From Dipteronia dyeriana (lineage: Eukaryota > Streptophyta > Magnoliopsida > Sapindales > Sapindaceae): 64,000 nucleotides of DNA. Within the stretch, counting starts at the first letter, position 1. Each line of letters opens with the position of its first letter. This document shows, in pieces, positions 22,783 through 35,559 of the stretch. The notes under the pieces were generated by a model that did not search any database, had not been told where the DNA came from, and was given only the letters and a program-made list of their open reading frames with translations. Location: positions 15,454,001 through 15,518,000 of the forward strand of contig CM065296.1 of the NCBI GenBank assembly GCA_032871835.1. Direction: 5' to 3'. The position numbers and the translations under genes are program-made.

Positions 22783-24539
22783 ATATCTAATACATTTTTT
22801 TCTATTAAAAAAAACGATATCCCCTAAAAACTTTGATTCGGTTTTTAAAAAATATATATCATATATCTTATATTCAACTTTTGAAAAAACTTAATCAGGT
22901 TTGTATCTTAAAAAAAACGGTGATATCAATTTTTTAATAATTTGAATTTAAACTATTTAAATTCAAAAAATAAAAAATTAATTTATTAAAATAAAATAAT
23001 CATATTATCTTATTTTATTCAAAAACAAATATTAACACACGCCCTCCATTTAGTGTTTAATAACATAATTAAATAATCTCATTATTTAATTTATTTAATC
23101 ACCATTATTCATTAATTAAATAATCTAATTATTCAATTAATTTCCGAATAAATACGTGTCACTTTCGTAACACAATTAATTGGACAATCCAATCAAGTAA
23201 CTGAGACCCTTGTAACCGAGACCCTTGTTACCTAAATCGATCGGGTTATTAAGGGAACCTAATGGACCCACGGTATTTTGAGCTTCAATAATCCTCGGAA
23301 TCATTAATTAAACTCTTTAATTAATATTTCTTGATTATTAACTTCGGTGTTATTCCACTAAAAACCCGAAGCTGCACTCTCTCAACTACAGACGTTTTTA
23401 CACAGACCGATACAACTCGGTGTCCATCGATATAACTATTACATATGGTGTGATCCTCCACAGTAGTTCATAATTTGAGCTGGGTCATAATGTCCGTTAT
23501 ACCCCTCTGATTGCATATATCCTTTAAGTACCGTTGATTCTATAATGGACAATAAATTCTATTTCCTTACGAAATTAAGAGAGCTCTCATATTGTCCAAG
23601 CCTCGAATCAACCCTTAAGAGAACTACCATCTACTTCTCACAAGAATTTATGGATTTCACTATTGTGTACAAACCTTCACAGCCACAAGCCAAACCGTAA
23701 TCCCAACATACGGAGTACATTAATCAAGAAATGCATCTGACATCACCCATGCTACATCAAAGACCATGATCTAACATGAAGGAGTCGATAAGACACTCAG
23801 GATTAAAATCACCCACATATAGTCATCATTAGTTGATATATATGAATCTCATCGGTAAACAGATCTTGGTGAGAGATTCATATAGATCATGGCTTAGTCC
23901 TATATGATCACATCATACAAGGTGCCTCCATTCCCATATCTCATATGAATGATTAAGGATAGAATCATCGTACATTACAAAATGGACTACAGCTATAGAT
24001 TAACCACAATAAAGTACTCAACTTTATTTGCTATCTATGGACTCTTTATATTATACGACTCTTACTGCATCCATCTATATATGACACTCATATACGCAGT
24101 TAGAGATTACATCCGACAATCTTGGATGTTAAATATATGCACAAGTTATAAAATAAACAACACAACAAGAATGAATTGAACTTTTCTTTTATTTATTTCA
24201 TAAATCCATTTACAAATTACATCTTTAGGGCATAAACCCCAACATAAACTTGATTGAAATAAACAATGGTTGAATGATATAGGAATAAGAGTTATTCTGG
24301 TATATCATTTGATTGAGAATGTCTCCATCCAACATGCAAGAATTTGACCGACCGTAAAGTGGCACTTGCTTATGGTATATTGAATTGTCATATTATAGAA
24401 ACAGTTTTTTATGGATTTTCTTGTTCATTAGATACGTCCATGCATCATATTTAATTTTATGCAAAACATTTAAAAGTGAATTAAATGTATGATTAAATGA
24501 ATTCTTTATTTATGTTTTTCCAACAATGTCTTCTATACT

Positions 24540-25660
24540 ATTACAAATCATTGATAATGATAAATTAACCTGAGAAAACTATACTAAATGGAAAAATAAT
24601 ATCAACGCAATCTTGGCAACAAAGACCTAAAGGTTGTGCTTGCGAAGGAGTGTCCTCTACAGCATGTTTCTAATGCCGCATGAAATGTTCATGACACATA
24701 CCAGAAATGGGTCGCATCTGATGAGAAGACCCGAACTTATTTGTTAGCTAGTATGACAGAGTGCTTGTTACAAAGCACAAAGCAATGGCTACAACATTCA
24801 AAATCATGGAGTCATTGCAGGCTATGTTTGGGCAGCCCTTTAAGCAAAAGCGGCATGAAGTTGTTCGTTCTGCAATGCTTGCTCGAATGAAAGAGGGTGC
24901 ATCTTTTAGGGAGCATGTCCTGAGCATGATGTCTCATTTCAACGCGATAGAGGTCAATAGAAGGGCCATTGATGAACCTAGCCAGATGAGCATCATGTTT
25001 ACGACTCTTCTAAAGAGCTTCGATAAGTTTAAAAGCAACTATAAGATGAACAAATTAAGATTCAGTCTAACTCAGTTGCTTACTCACTACCTTTGAGTCC
25101 GTAACTAAGGATAACAAAGGTAAGACCGGTTAAACAAATGTTGTTGAACCTTCTTCCTCTAGATCTAAGAAGAGGAAGAGGTCTACTGGCAAGGCTAAGA
25201 GTAAGCCCAAACCCAAGAAAGCACAAACCCAAGAAGAAGGGCACCCCCACCGACAAGGATAAAGGCAAAGGAAAATGTTTCCATTGAGAAAAAATCGGTC
25301 ACTGGAAAAGAAATTGTCCTCAATGTCTAGAGGAGGTTGCTAAGAAAAAAAAAAAGAAAAAAAGGTAAATGCGATTTACTTGTTATTGAATCATGTTTAG
25401 CGAAAGATGAATCTTCACATTGGATAGTTGATTCAGGGGCCACTAACCATGTTTGCTCTTCCTTGCAGTGGATTGATTCTTGGATAGAGCTTGAGGAGAG
25501 AGCCTTCTCTATACGTGTTGGATTAAGGGATGTCATGTCAGCAAGAGCAGTGAGAGTAGTTAGACTCCAATTTGAAAATTGTTTTCTTATTTTAAATTCT
25601 GTTTATTTTATTCCTAGATTTACAAGGATTTATTTGTGTCCAAAATGTTAGAACATTTAT
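24540..25660 (+). pseudogene. copia-1 gag and start of protease
   Basis: Open segment 24761-25096 carries the gag core (KIMESLQAMFGQPFKQKRHE, MLARMKEGASFREHVLSMM). After a Lys-rich linker the zinc knuckle near 25275-25320 reads KCFH, stop, EKIGHWKRNC: the second cysteine codon of the CX2CX4HX4C motif is replaced by TGA. Segment 25337-25651 holds the protease active-site region HWIVDSGATNHVCSSLQW. It corresponds to copia-2 gag (29395-30239) plus its protease start beyond 42670. Frameshifts and stops make it non-functional. The reading ends at 25845 where copia-2 begins. Confidence 0.85.
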
Positions 25661-25845
25661 ATTCTATTTCTTATAAAAATAAGTAATTTATTATTTCTCG
25701 AAATGGTTTAAATATTTGTTAAGGTTTGAATGAAAACAACTTGTATTTTTTAAGACCGTTAATTCATACATCACTGTTCAATGCTTAATTGTTTAAAGTT
25801 GATAACCCTAAAAAAAACGACAAAAAATTTCTTTAGATAATGAAA

Positions 25846-27864
25846 TGTTGGGGATTATGCCCTAAAGATGTAATTTGTAAATGGATTTATGAAATAAATA
25901 AAAATAAAATTTCAATTCATTCTTGTTGTGTTGTTTATTTTATAACTTGTGCATATACTTAACATCCAAGATTGCCAGATGTAATCTCGAACTGTGTATA
26001 CGAGTGTCAGATACGGATTAATACAATAAGAGACGTGCAATCTAAAGAGTCCATAGATAGCAAATAAAGTTGTGTACTTTATTTGTGGTTAATCTATAGT
26101 TGTGGTCCATTCCGTAATGTACGATGATTCTATCCTGAATCACTCATATAGAGACATGAGAATGGAGGCACCTTGTATGATGTGATCATATAGGACTGGG
26201 CCGTGATCTATATGAATCTCTCAACAAGATCTGTTTACCAATGAGATTCATAGATATATCAACTAATGATGGCTATATGTGGGTGATCTTAATCCTGAGT
26301 GTCTTATCAACTCCTTCAGGTTAGATCGTGGTCTTTGATATACCATGGGTGAGGTCCGATGAAGTTCCTAATCAATATGCTCTGTATGTTGGGATTAAGG
26401 TTTGGCTTGTGGCAATGTAGGTTTGTACACACTAGTGGAATCAACTCCTTCTTGTGAGAAGTAGATGGTAGTTCTCTTAAGGGATGATTCAAGGCTTGGA
26501 CAATATGAGCGATCTCCTAATTCCGTGAGGAAATAGGATTTATTGTCTATTAGAGAATCAATGGTACTTAAAGGATATATGTAATTAGAGGAGTATAACG
26601 AACATTATGACCCAGCTCTAATTATGAACTATTGTGGAGGATCACACCATGTGTAATAGCTATATTGATGGACACCGAGTTGTATCGATCTGTGTAAAAG
26701 CGTCTACAGTTGAGAGAGTGCAGCTTCGTGTTACCAGAGTTAATAATCAAGGAATATTAATTAAAGAGTTTAATTACTGATTCCGATGATTATTGGAGCT
26801 CAAAATACTATGGGTCCATTAGGTCCCCTTGTTAGCCCGATTGATTTAGGTAACAAGGGTCACGGTTAATTAATTGGATTGTCCAATTAATTGTGTTATA
26901 AAAGTGACACGTATATATTCGGGAATTAATTGAATAATGAGATTATTTAATTAATGAATGTTAATAGTTAAATTAATTAAATAATTAGATTATTTAATTA
27001 TATTGATAATTATGAATTATTAATTAACCATTAATTTGAGGGTGTTAGTTGATATATGGATTTAGGTGAAGATAAAATAATATGAAATAATATGATTATT
27101 TTAATTTAAAAAATCATTTATCTAAGTATTTGAATTTAAGTTTAAATTTAAAATACTTATTAATACTTTTAATATATGAGATATATTTAAAAATGATAAT
27201 TAAAATATATGTATCAATTATAACATAAGAGATTGCATTGGATGCAAATTGATGTGTACACATAGAACAATAGTCAAAATAAGAATTTGCTTATGATGCA
27301 AATACCTGATACACATAATACACATAATACATATATATACATACATATATATATATTTGTGAAAAAAAAACACAAATGGTGAAAAGATCTGGTGTGAAAT
27401 AGATATATATATTTGTGGAAAAAGAAGTAGGTGAGATATATATATATATTTGTGAAGAAAAAAAAAAGCAGTGAGAATAGAGACATAGATATATATTGTT
27501 TCATGTTTTGTGTGTTTTTTAAAACACATAGAAGAAAGAGTTTCTTCAATTCTCTCAACATCCTCCATTCAAGTTCCTGAGATCGTGACGCGCCCACAGG
27601 CAGTTACCAGTCCCAGGAGATAGCGAGGAAGATCGAGTGGTTCAGACAGAAGCATATAATAAAGTGAAGGAGTCTCCAAACGTTGGTAAGAATTTCTTCT
27701 TTTGATTTTATTGATTACAATTTCCTATGTTTACATATTATATGTATTAGTTCTGAAAAATAATTTCGATCCCAAATTCACTGGTCCCAGTTACAGATTA
27801 TGATCTGTATTAAAAAAATTTAAAACCTAGTTCTGCTGCGTAACCGGTGAACAGGGTTCCAACA
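25846..27864 (+). repeat. copia-2 5' LTR
   Basis: 2019 bases from TGTTGGGGATTATGCC to GGGTTCCAACA, followed directly by a primer-binding site. Its first 56 bases match the 3' LTR remnant at 45789 exactly by eye. Confidence 0.9.
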
Positions 27865-27865
27865 A

Positions 27866-27878
27866 TTGGTATCAAAGA
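27866..27878 (+). other. copia-2 primer-binding site
   Basis: TTGGTATCAAAGA directly after the LTR, close to the plant consensus TGGTATCAGAGC complementary to initiator methionine tRNA. Confidence 0.85.
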
Positions 27879-29394
27879 CAATTTTATTTTCAGAACAGGA
27901 AATTGTTTTCGATGCTTCTGTATGTTTGATTGTGTAGGCACGATTTAAATTGATTGTATGTTGTTTTTGTATGTATATTAATTTTTTTTTTTAATTTACA
28001 AAAACATGATTGATCTTTAATTATATGGTACTTTGGATTTAGGGTTTATGGGTTGTATTATTATTATTATTATTATTTATATTTTTTTACTGTTATTGTA
28101 TTGTTAAAAAAAAATGTAACCTCTATTGAAGACCTGGAAAAATCGTGAAGAATGATTCATGAGATGAATCGGAGTGACCTGAAGAGACTGGAAGACTCGA
28201 AAATTACAAGAAGATTAAGGAATGCTTTGGGCATATTTTTGTAATTTTAGATTCCAATTTTTTTTAGGTTAAATAATTCACAGTACTCGATCAATTCATG
28301 CATGCTTTATATTATGTGATGATAACAGCATTGTCATGCATGTGTATGTCATTTAGATTAGATGTGCCTACACAAATATATTTGATATGTCATACATGCA
28401 TCATAGCCTGATATTTTATGTATTTTTTTAATGTGATTAAAATGGATACATAAATTGGCAATGAAAATGTGATAAGTTTTTTTTTAATGGTTAAAAAACT
28501 TGGTAATTCTCATTAATATTAATCTAGTTATTAAAGAGTTTAATAAGTTAAATTAATAGGGTCATTTATTGTAATTAAGATTAATATAATTAATTACCTA
28601 ATAATAAATAAACCGAATAAAGTGTTAGAGTTTTTATTATTAAAACTTGGTAAACACTATCATAATAATCTAACCTTAGTAAATAGTTTACTGAATTTTA
28701 GATTGTTCACTAATAGATTAGACTTTTAATTGTTAAAAATCATTAATAATTTATTAGTTAATTAGAATTTGGTTCCAATTAGTTAATGCGCTAGATAACT
28801 TGATTAAAGTTAGTCGTTTAATCCTGTAAAGTCTAGGTTCATTAACGGTTAATAGAAAACCTTAATTTTAAAATAGTGAGTGAGAGAGGGATATATGACA
28901 TATATATCCCGCGGTCTCCATCAATAGTTCAACACCGTGAGATCTGAGTAGGACCTCGTGACGGCTTTGCTTTCGTCCTCCCTAACGGATAGGATTTCTG
29001 AGGGTATTTTGGGATTTACCGACCCTAAGGCAGCAATTCTCGAGTTAAGCTCGTGAAATCTGAAATTGTGGGTGACACTCACGAAGGTTTTGATTAAGTT
29101 TTGTTAATTAAAAACCTGACTGGATGAACGATGGTTGAATGATATGGAATAAGAGTTATTCTAGAATATCATTTGATTGAGAATGTCTCGGTCCAACATA
29201 CAAAGACTTGACCAACCCTGAGACGGCACTTGTTTGTGGTATGTTGGATTATCGTGATATAGTAACTAGTTTTAGGGTAGTTCTAGTTCGTTAAACATCT
29301 ACATGCATCATGTTTAAATTTATGCCAAAGCACTCACACTTATTTTAAATAAATGACTGAATAAATTTTTTATTTATTTCGGCAATAATGTCTT
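27879..29394 (+). other. copia-2 untranslated leader
   Basis: AT-rich, non-coding. It matches the interrupted leader of copia-1 (16081-17869, 19895-19948, 24245-24540) and provides the reference that exposes the insertions there. It includes an (ATT)n tract near 28060. Confidence 0.75.
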
Positions 29395-30239
29395 CTGCAT
29401 TAATTTAAATTCTCGCAAACGACAAATTAACTGGTGATAACTACACTAAGTGGAAACTTAACATTAATGCAATATTGGTCACCAAAGACCTCAAATTTGT
29501 GCTTACGGAGGAATGTCCTCCAGTGCCTGTTGCCAATGCCACATGAACTGTTCGAAAGGCACACGAGCGATGGGTCTCATCAGATGAGAAGGCCCGAACA
29601 TATCTGTTGGCTTCTATGGCAGACGTGCTTATCACAAAACATGAAGCAATGACTTCAGCATTCAAAATCATGGAGTCATTGCAAGATATGTTCGGGCAGC
29701 CCTCCGAGCAAAAGCGACACGAAGCCATTCGTTCTGCTATGCTCGCTCGGATGAAGGAAGGTATGTTAGTTCGGGAACATGTCATGAGCATGATGTCCTA
29801 CTTCAACAAGCAAAATTCAATGGCGGGGTCATTGACGAACCTAGTCAAGTGAGCATCATACTGGCAACTCTTCCGAAGAGTTTCGATCAGTTTAAGAGCA
29901 ACTACGAGATGAACAAGTTAAAGTTTAGACTTACACAGTTGCGCAATGAGCTTGCTACCTTTGAGTCTTTAATTAAGGACAATAAGGGTAAGACCGGTGA
30001 GGCAAATGTTACCGAATCATCTTTATCCTCAAATAATAAAAAGAGGAAGAGGTCTGCTGGGAAGGTGTAGGGTAAGCCCAAAGCAAAAGGAAGGGCGCAT
30101 CCACCGACCATTGCAAAGGAAAATGTTTCCATTGCGACAAGGTCGGGCACTGGAAGAGGAATTGTCCTCAATACCTGGAGGAGGTAGCCAAGAAGAAAAT
30201 GACGAAAGGTAAATATGATTTACTTGTTCTTAAATCTTG
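29395..30239 (+). pseudogene. copia-2 gag (interrupted downstream by the gypsy insertion)
   Basis: Frames 29607-29852 and 29849-30070 give the gag core (KIMESLQDMFGQPSEQKRHE, MLARMKEG, SFDQFKSNYEMNKLKFRLTQ). The zinc knuckle at 30124-30165 is intact (KCFHCDKVGHWKRNC, pattern CX2CX4HX4C). A Lys-rich linker lies between. At least one frame change near 29820 and stops before the knuckle make it defective. The reading is cut at TCTTG (30235-30239), the target of the gypsy insertion, and resumes after 42665 with the protease. Confidence 0.85.
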
Positions 30240-31408
30240 TGTTAATGAAAAAATAGCTCAAGATAAGAAATTCCTACTAACACCCTCGAGACCATTACCA
30301 CGGAGGTGGTGGCCAGGGTTGGTACCTTTGATACCTAACCTGCTTAGATGGGAATGAAGATTTGTATAATAATGAAAAACGGGAGCTTTTATTATCGATC
30401 ACTTTGTTACACGGAATTTGCTCTCATACATTAACTAGAACGTAGGAAGATGGTCGCTTTGTACTTGTCGAATAGTGGAAAATAATGGCAGCCATGTTCT
30501 GGATACAGAATTTAGGCCCTCCTCCTCTTTTCTTATCGTCTCTCTCTCGTCTCTCTTTTTCTTCCTCTATTTTTTCTCTCTATCTGTCGTTATCTATCTT
30601 TTTTCCTCTATCCTCTACATGCTTAGCCTTACATATATATATGGTCTAAGCAGGTTTTAAGTTCGCAAATATCTTGTCGTGATCCCATGAATCCGTTCCC
30701 TCCTTATCGGGTGAGATTAGTCATTTGAATTTGAATTGTTACTGGATTCGATGATATCGTTGACGGAGATAAGTTTGTTCCTTTTTTGGAATCAAACTCT
30801 TGACTTGCATGTAAATATTACATGGAGATGATCCTGTGTGCACTCATGTCATGATTCTTCATGGAGGTTACTGGACTATGCTTCGGTCCCAAATGGATCT
30901 ATGCTTCTATTCTATTCTCAGGGGCTTGGAAAAGACGTCCTAGTAGGCATTCCAGGGAGGCAACAAGGACCTAATTCGTTTAGAGTCCCCATTCATCCTG
31001 GAATCGTGGAGGGGACAGCAGGCTTCTCGTTCAGGCTATGAATTAAGTTTGACCTCTGAAAGTCTTAACCCGAAGGGGGCTTACTTTGCTTGTCGGGCTT
31101 CTTTCAAATGTTTATTGAGCTTGATGACCCTCCCGGCTTTCACGTGTTGGGTAAGGAGCTCGACCCCAGGAACTGAGGTTCCCAGATAGGTGGCCTCGAG
31201 AAGCACGGTTCTAGTGTTCGTGTGGGGGCTCATCCTGGTCGCACCTAGCTTGCTTTCTGAAAGTTTTGAAGCAGGGTCGACCTTCTCTGCTCCTGTGGGT
31301 TAGCTTTATCGTCTACCCAGGTCTCATGAACATCGACTATGGGCTTTGACTTGGGGCGGGAAAGTGGAAAATTTCTCTTTGACCCCTGACCAAATTTTAC
31401 TATTAACA
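30240..31408 (-). repeat. Gypsy element 3' LTR (left copy)
   Basis: 1169 bases, clearly similar to the copy at 41457-42664, with scattered differences and a short extra repeat in the other copy. Just inside it, the minus strand reads AGAGGGGACTTC, a plausible polypurine tract for plus-strand priming. Confidence 0.92.
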
Positions 31409-32774
31409 GAAGTCCCCTCTGACTTGAACACCGGAGGTAGAGTTGGGGTTGGAGTCAGATTCCCTGTTTAGTTGGGAAATTTTTCCGTTATAAAATAATT
31501 AATGAGAATTTCGAACGAAATCTTCTCATTAATTACCCAATATCGAATTTGAATTAGTGTGTTCTTCGAGGAAAAACGACCGCACTACGACTCTCTCTAT
31601 GGCTCTAGGTGATCTTCCCGAGGATATCGCCGACATCATTACACCCTTAACCTCTATTTAATCCCGGCCTCACCGTCACTTTCTTCACATTTTTTTTCCA
31701 TTTCAAATTTCCATACTTCCTCTCTCGTTATTTTTTCAAACCTCACCACCGTCTTTCATCCACCTTCAAGCTCTCATCGTTCATCAATGTCGAACTCTTC
31801 TGATAGCATTGAAGCTCTGGTCGAGAGCACTGCGGCTCTAATTTAGTTTCTAGGAAACGGGTAAGAGGAATCTCGAGCGACGAGGATACTTCCCTGGCCC
31901 GTCAGCGAAATAGTTCCAGTAGAAACGTCTTCATCTGCTCCGGCTGCTCGAATCAACCCGACAACCCTCTGGAGTTGGTTGATGAAGACTCTGACGTAGG
32001 AGAGAAGGACGACCTCGCTAAGAGGGGTCAAGTCACGACGTCGATCCTCTTTCGGCGGGGCTTCCGCCGTATGATTTTAGGGTCATTCCCAATTCCACTG
32101 TTGACCCAGACTCCCTCAATCGTATCAAATCTAAGTACAGTATTCATGACGGCGTCTCCCTCACCATCCCTTACAGAGACTACAACGTCTACAATCCCTC
32201 CAGGGGAATCCTTCCTATTCACGTGGTGGCCCTCGAGAGTGGGGTCAGGCTTCCCCTCTATCCTACCATGCGGCGGGCCCTCAAAGCCCTTCAATTAGCT
32301 CCTCTCCAGTTGACTCCTGGCTTCTGGAGGCACCTAATCGGCTTTCTTGTTCTGTGGAGGGAGCAGTACGAGCTCAGTAAAATAACTCAGGAACCCGGAG
32401 TAGAGGAGTTTGCTTTCCTCTTCCAAATCGGGAGTCTGGTCGGGGTCCCTCGAGGTCAATTCTATGCCAAGGCCAAGAACAAACTTAACTTCATCATCCC
32501 TTGAGCTTCAAGGAAGGATCCAGCCTGGAAGGAGAAATGGAGATTGGCCGGCAATGATTGGGGTGCTCGATCTTCATAGGTGGGTACGAGTTCAAGGTCC
32601 CCATAACTTTCAATGACAAACCAGAGTGGGATCGGGATTCCTTGCCCGCTGAATCTGAAACAGTATTGAGGGCAATCCTTGGCAGGAACTACCTAAATTT
32701 GAAATACCCCACCGTTGATCCCTTTGATTCCCGTTGGGTGAACCAATATCTACGGATCTCCGATGCTATCCATC

Positions 32775-32849
32775 GTAAGTGATCTCAAGTTATTATGCTT
32801 TAATCTATTAGTTGGCTTGCTTATTAAACCTTCTCTCTTTTTTTAACAG
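32775..32849 (+). other. Predicted intron 1 of the antisense aORF (75 nt)
   Basis: GTAAGTGATC donor, T/C-rich tract, TTTTTTTAACAG acceptor. Joining the exons keeps the frame (CAT C | TT TTT). The donor sequence is the same as in the decayed aORF at 2622. Confidence 0.7.
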
Positions 32850-33382
32850 TTTTTGTTGTTGCTCCAGCTTCCAATGAAGCTCAGCAAGCTCGGACCCCTC
32901 CCCCTCCTGCTAGATTTCCCCGAGGGGTCTTCTTGATTACCTTGGAGACAGGAGTTCATGTCACCCCAGCTGCTGCTTCACCTGTTTCAGCTTCATCTTC
33001 TACCCAAGCTAGGTCCATGATGGTTATTCTTGCGTCGCGGACTTCCAAGGTGCTAATCAAAGGAGGTCCTACTTCCTAGGTTGCTACTACGATCACATCT
33101 GCCCCTTCATCAGTGGTCCCCGCTACAATAATCGCTCATTCTATTACATTACCCACTACTCCAATCGACCTACTTGCGCCCCATTAAGTTCAAGCTATAG
33201 GGGATCCCGAGGCTGGTGTTCTTGAGACTTCCTCTTCTCGCCCCCACCATCAGTCGGGCTCGACTAGACAGGATGAGGTTCTAAAGCAGTTTGTGGTGTC
33301 TTGCATGGGTGGAGGGCTTTCCAGGATGGCTTCAATACCTATGGACATCATGCTTACAAAGGGGTCTGCCATCCTGGCCGAG

Positions 33383-33453
33383 GTAGTCATTGTCTTTGTT
33401 TCTTGTGATTGCGAGCTTTGGTTGCTCTCTAACCTTTTTTTCATATTTTACAG
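33383..33453 (+). other. Predicted intron 2 of the antisense aORF (71 nt)
   Basis: GTAGTCATTG donor, TTTTTTTCATATTTTACAG acceptor. Joins GCC GAG to GCT TTC in frame, immediately before the coiled coil. Same length and place as the intron at 1726-1796. Confidence 0.7.
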
Positions 33454-34372
33454 GCTTTCAAGTTTAATGTCGTAAAGGGTCGACAGGTATCCCTTCTTTG
33501 TGACCGGGCTACCCAGGCTGAAGCTGAAACTGAAAGGGTCATGGGGCTTCTCACACAAGCTCGGTCTCTTGTAGAGGAGATGACCTCCGATCAGAGGGAA
33601 ATGGAAACTGAACTGAGTGAGCTTCGCTACGACCATGAGAGGATGAAAAGATCCTTTGACAAAGAGACCCCCAAGTTAGAGCTGCGGGCTAGGCAGAGAG
33701 ACTCCTAGAAGGCCGAAGCCAAGAAGCTGGAAGCTGAGAATCAAGATATGCATGCCCGGATTGCCAAGCTTCATACCGAGGTGGATATGTCCTTCAGCGA
33801 AGGTTACTTCAACGCTTCCTACCAGATCGTTAAAGCCCTCCCCTCTCTCTTTGACCTGTCAATCATCGCTAACTAGAATAGGGAGGAGATATTGGCTAAG
33901 GCCACAGAGATGTCTCGCCCCTTAGGTGATGACTTGGATCCCTCTAACGTGGTCGAAGCAGGGAAGCAAACAGCTGGATTAGACCTTCATTCTCTTCCTC
34001 TCGTCTTCCTAACATCGGATCTCGGAGAGTCCTCGATGGGGGCTCTACCCATAGAGCCAGAAGGAGATCTTACAGAAGCCAAAGACCTCTCTAGAGAGCA
34101 TGCCAGAGTCAATGGCCAATCTTCTTGATGCAGCCATACCACCTGAGGTTATGGCGGTGATCAATGAAGTCGTGAGGGATGACCCAGTCGATCATGAAGC
34201 ATTTGAGGTGAAGAAGGACCCTGCTGATCATGAGGCAGTCGAGGTGCATCCTCCAGAGGAGGTGGCGGAGGCGGCCATCCGGGATGAGCGATCACCCGAA
34301 GGAGGGGCAGAATGCGAGGTTCATACGGAAGAGGGAGAAGCTGGAGAAGACCGAGAGGATACAGAAGCTTGA

Positions 34373-34880
34373 GTACACCTTCTTGTAGCCTGCTCTGAAT
34401 GCCCGGAAAGGGGGGATGGGCATCCCATCTTTACCCGTGCTTGATCATTCATTTTTTTTATAGCTTGGAATCAGGGGTTAGGCTCCCTGTCTACTGTAGC
34501 CTTACTAGGGAATAGGTTCCCCCATTCATCAATGAAATTTAACTTTAGATCTGGTTCATATTTTGACTTTAGATCTGGTTCATATTTTGACTTACATGTA
34601 CTTGCTTCTTTTCTGATCTCCCTCTAGGTTCAGCCTCTATTGCAATTTGACTTAGCTTGAGAAAAATAACAAGATAAGAACATTGCTTAAGCGTGAAAGC
34701 AGATAGCTAACTCGGGCTTTCTGACTACAAAAACTTGTAGCTTAACAACTTTTGTTGATAGTCCTCTTGTTAGATCGTAGACCTGTTATAGTAAGCAATC
34801 ACATGTACAAGGAGAATTAGTAACCAATAATAGCTAGGATATTTAGAGTTTAAGTAAATCGAGCCCTCCATCCTTGAGCC
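34373..34880. other. Non-coding spacer between aORF and tandem repeats
   Basis: A short direct repeat (TTTAGATCTGGTTCATATTTTGAC, two copies near 34543-34592, shown here as its first 20+ bases in lower detail) is the only structure seen. No coding signal. Confidence 0.5.
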
Positions 34881-35365
34881 CTTTTAGGGGGTTGTAACCC
34901 GAGTGAGGCATCAAGTAAAGAACTGTCTAGCCATCTCTTAGGATAGGGATCGGAAGGGCTTCGGCATTCTTAAACTCAAATCCTTCTTGGGGGTGGTAGC
35001 CCGATCAAGGCATCATGAGGGCTTATCTAGCTATTTCCTAGTCTCAAAATCTGGATGGCAACTATGCTCTTATACTCAGACCCGTCTTGGGGGTGGTAGC
35101 CCCACCAAGGCATCAGAAGGGATATCTAGCTATTATCTGGTCTCGAGATATGGATGGCAACTATGCTCTTATACTCAGACCCTTATTGGGGGTGGTAGCC
35201 CGACTAAGGCATCAGGAGGGCTATCTAGCTATTTCCTAGTCTCGAGATCTGGATGGCAACTATGCTTTTATACTGAGACCCTTCTTGGTGGGGGTAGTGC
35301 CCGACCGAGGCATCAGGAGTGGAGAGGGGGCTTTCCTGGCTTACCCCTAGTCTTGGGGCGATAAT
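34880..35365. repeat. Tandem repeat, unit about 99-100 bases
   Basis: Units start at a CTTGGGGGTGGTAGCCC motif at about 34986, 35086, 35184 and 35284, with one more diverged unit upstream. Each carries GGCATCA, TATCTAGCTATT and GGATGGCAACTATGCT. The 125-residue frame over them is only the repeat translated. It lies between the pol end and the antisense aORF. Confidence 0.9.
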
Positions 35366-35559
35366 GTCGAATTTTCCACGTATACCCAAATCATTATAGA
35401 ACATAGTTGAAGATGGAGAAAATAAGAAAAACAGGCTTTATTGATAAGAATGATGGAGTACATTATTGTCGGAGATAAAGAAAAACTAGGTGGAGGCCGC
35501 CTGTTCATGAGTCCCCTGTTTAAGGGTATAATTTTCTTAAGTGATCTGCATTCCAAGTA

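Larger units (their letters stand above)
19949..24244 (-). repeat. Solo LTR of the same copia family, inverted, split by two DNA transposons
   Basis: Begins TGTTGGAACCCCGTTCACC (reverse complement of the LTR end) and ends GGGCATAAACCCCAACA (reverse complement of the LTR start). Flanks TGAAC (19944-19948) and TAAAC (24245-24249) are a 4/5 duplication, and leader sequence resumes after it (AACAATGGTTGAATGATAT, as at 29128). Removing the elements at 20404-21531 and 21662-22782 leaves about 2 kb, the size of the other LTRs. Confidence 0.85.
13239..25845 (+). mobile_element. Ty1/copia retrotransposon copia-1, interrupted and truncated on the right
   Basis: 5' LTR, primer-binding site, leader and gag of the same family as copia-2. 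It contains a solo Tat-type LTR in its 5' LTR, then a direct and an inverted solo copia LTR in its leader. Leader sequence on either side of these matches the uninterrupted leader of copia-2 at 27865-29400. Its protease region stops at 25845 where copia-2 begins. The remaining pol and 3' LTR are absent from the window. Confidence 0.85.
31787..34372 (+). pseudogene. Antisense accessory ORF of the gypsy element, two introns, Transposase_28-like
   Basis: Starts at ATG 31787 (MSNSSDSIEALVE), opposite in strand to gag-pol. The N-domain (32070-32502 and 32560-32774) has GVRLPLYPTMRRAL, QLTPGFWRHLIGF, FAFLFQIG and RILGRNYL-type landmarks of the 'putative gypsy-type transposon' family (PF04195). A Pro/Ser/Thr-rich middle follows, then a coiled coil (33480-33840) and an acidic tail ending near 34372. 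Introns at 32775-32849 and 33383-33453 join exons in frame (HLFVVA and LAEAFK junctions). Several stops (e.g. in the first exon, at 33080 and 33706) show decay. Function of such aORFs is unknown. Confidence 0.75.

Noticed and set aside
31599..31661. Earlier start for the antisense aORF (ATG at 31599)
   Set aside because: Frame closes after about 20 residues and does not join the conserved part; 31787 is the better start.
34987..35364. 125-residue frame with three similar segments
   Set aside because: Translation of the 99-100-base tandem array, which happens to lack stops in that frame.
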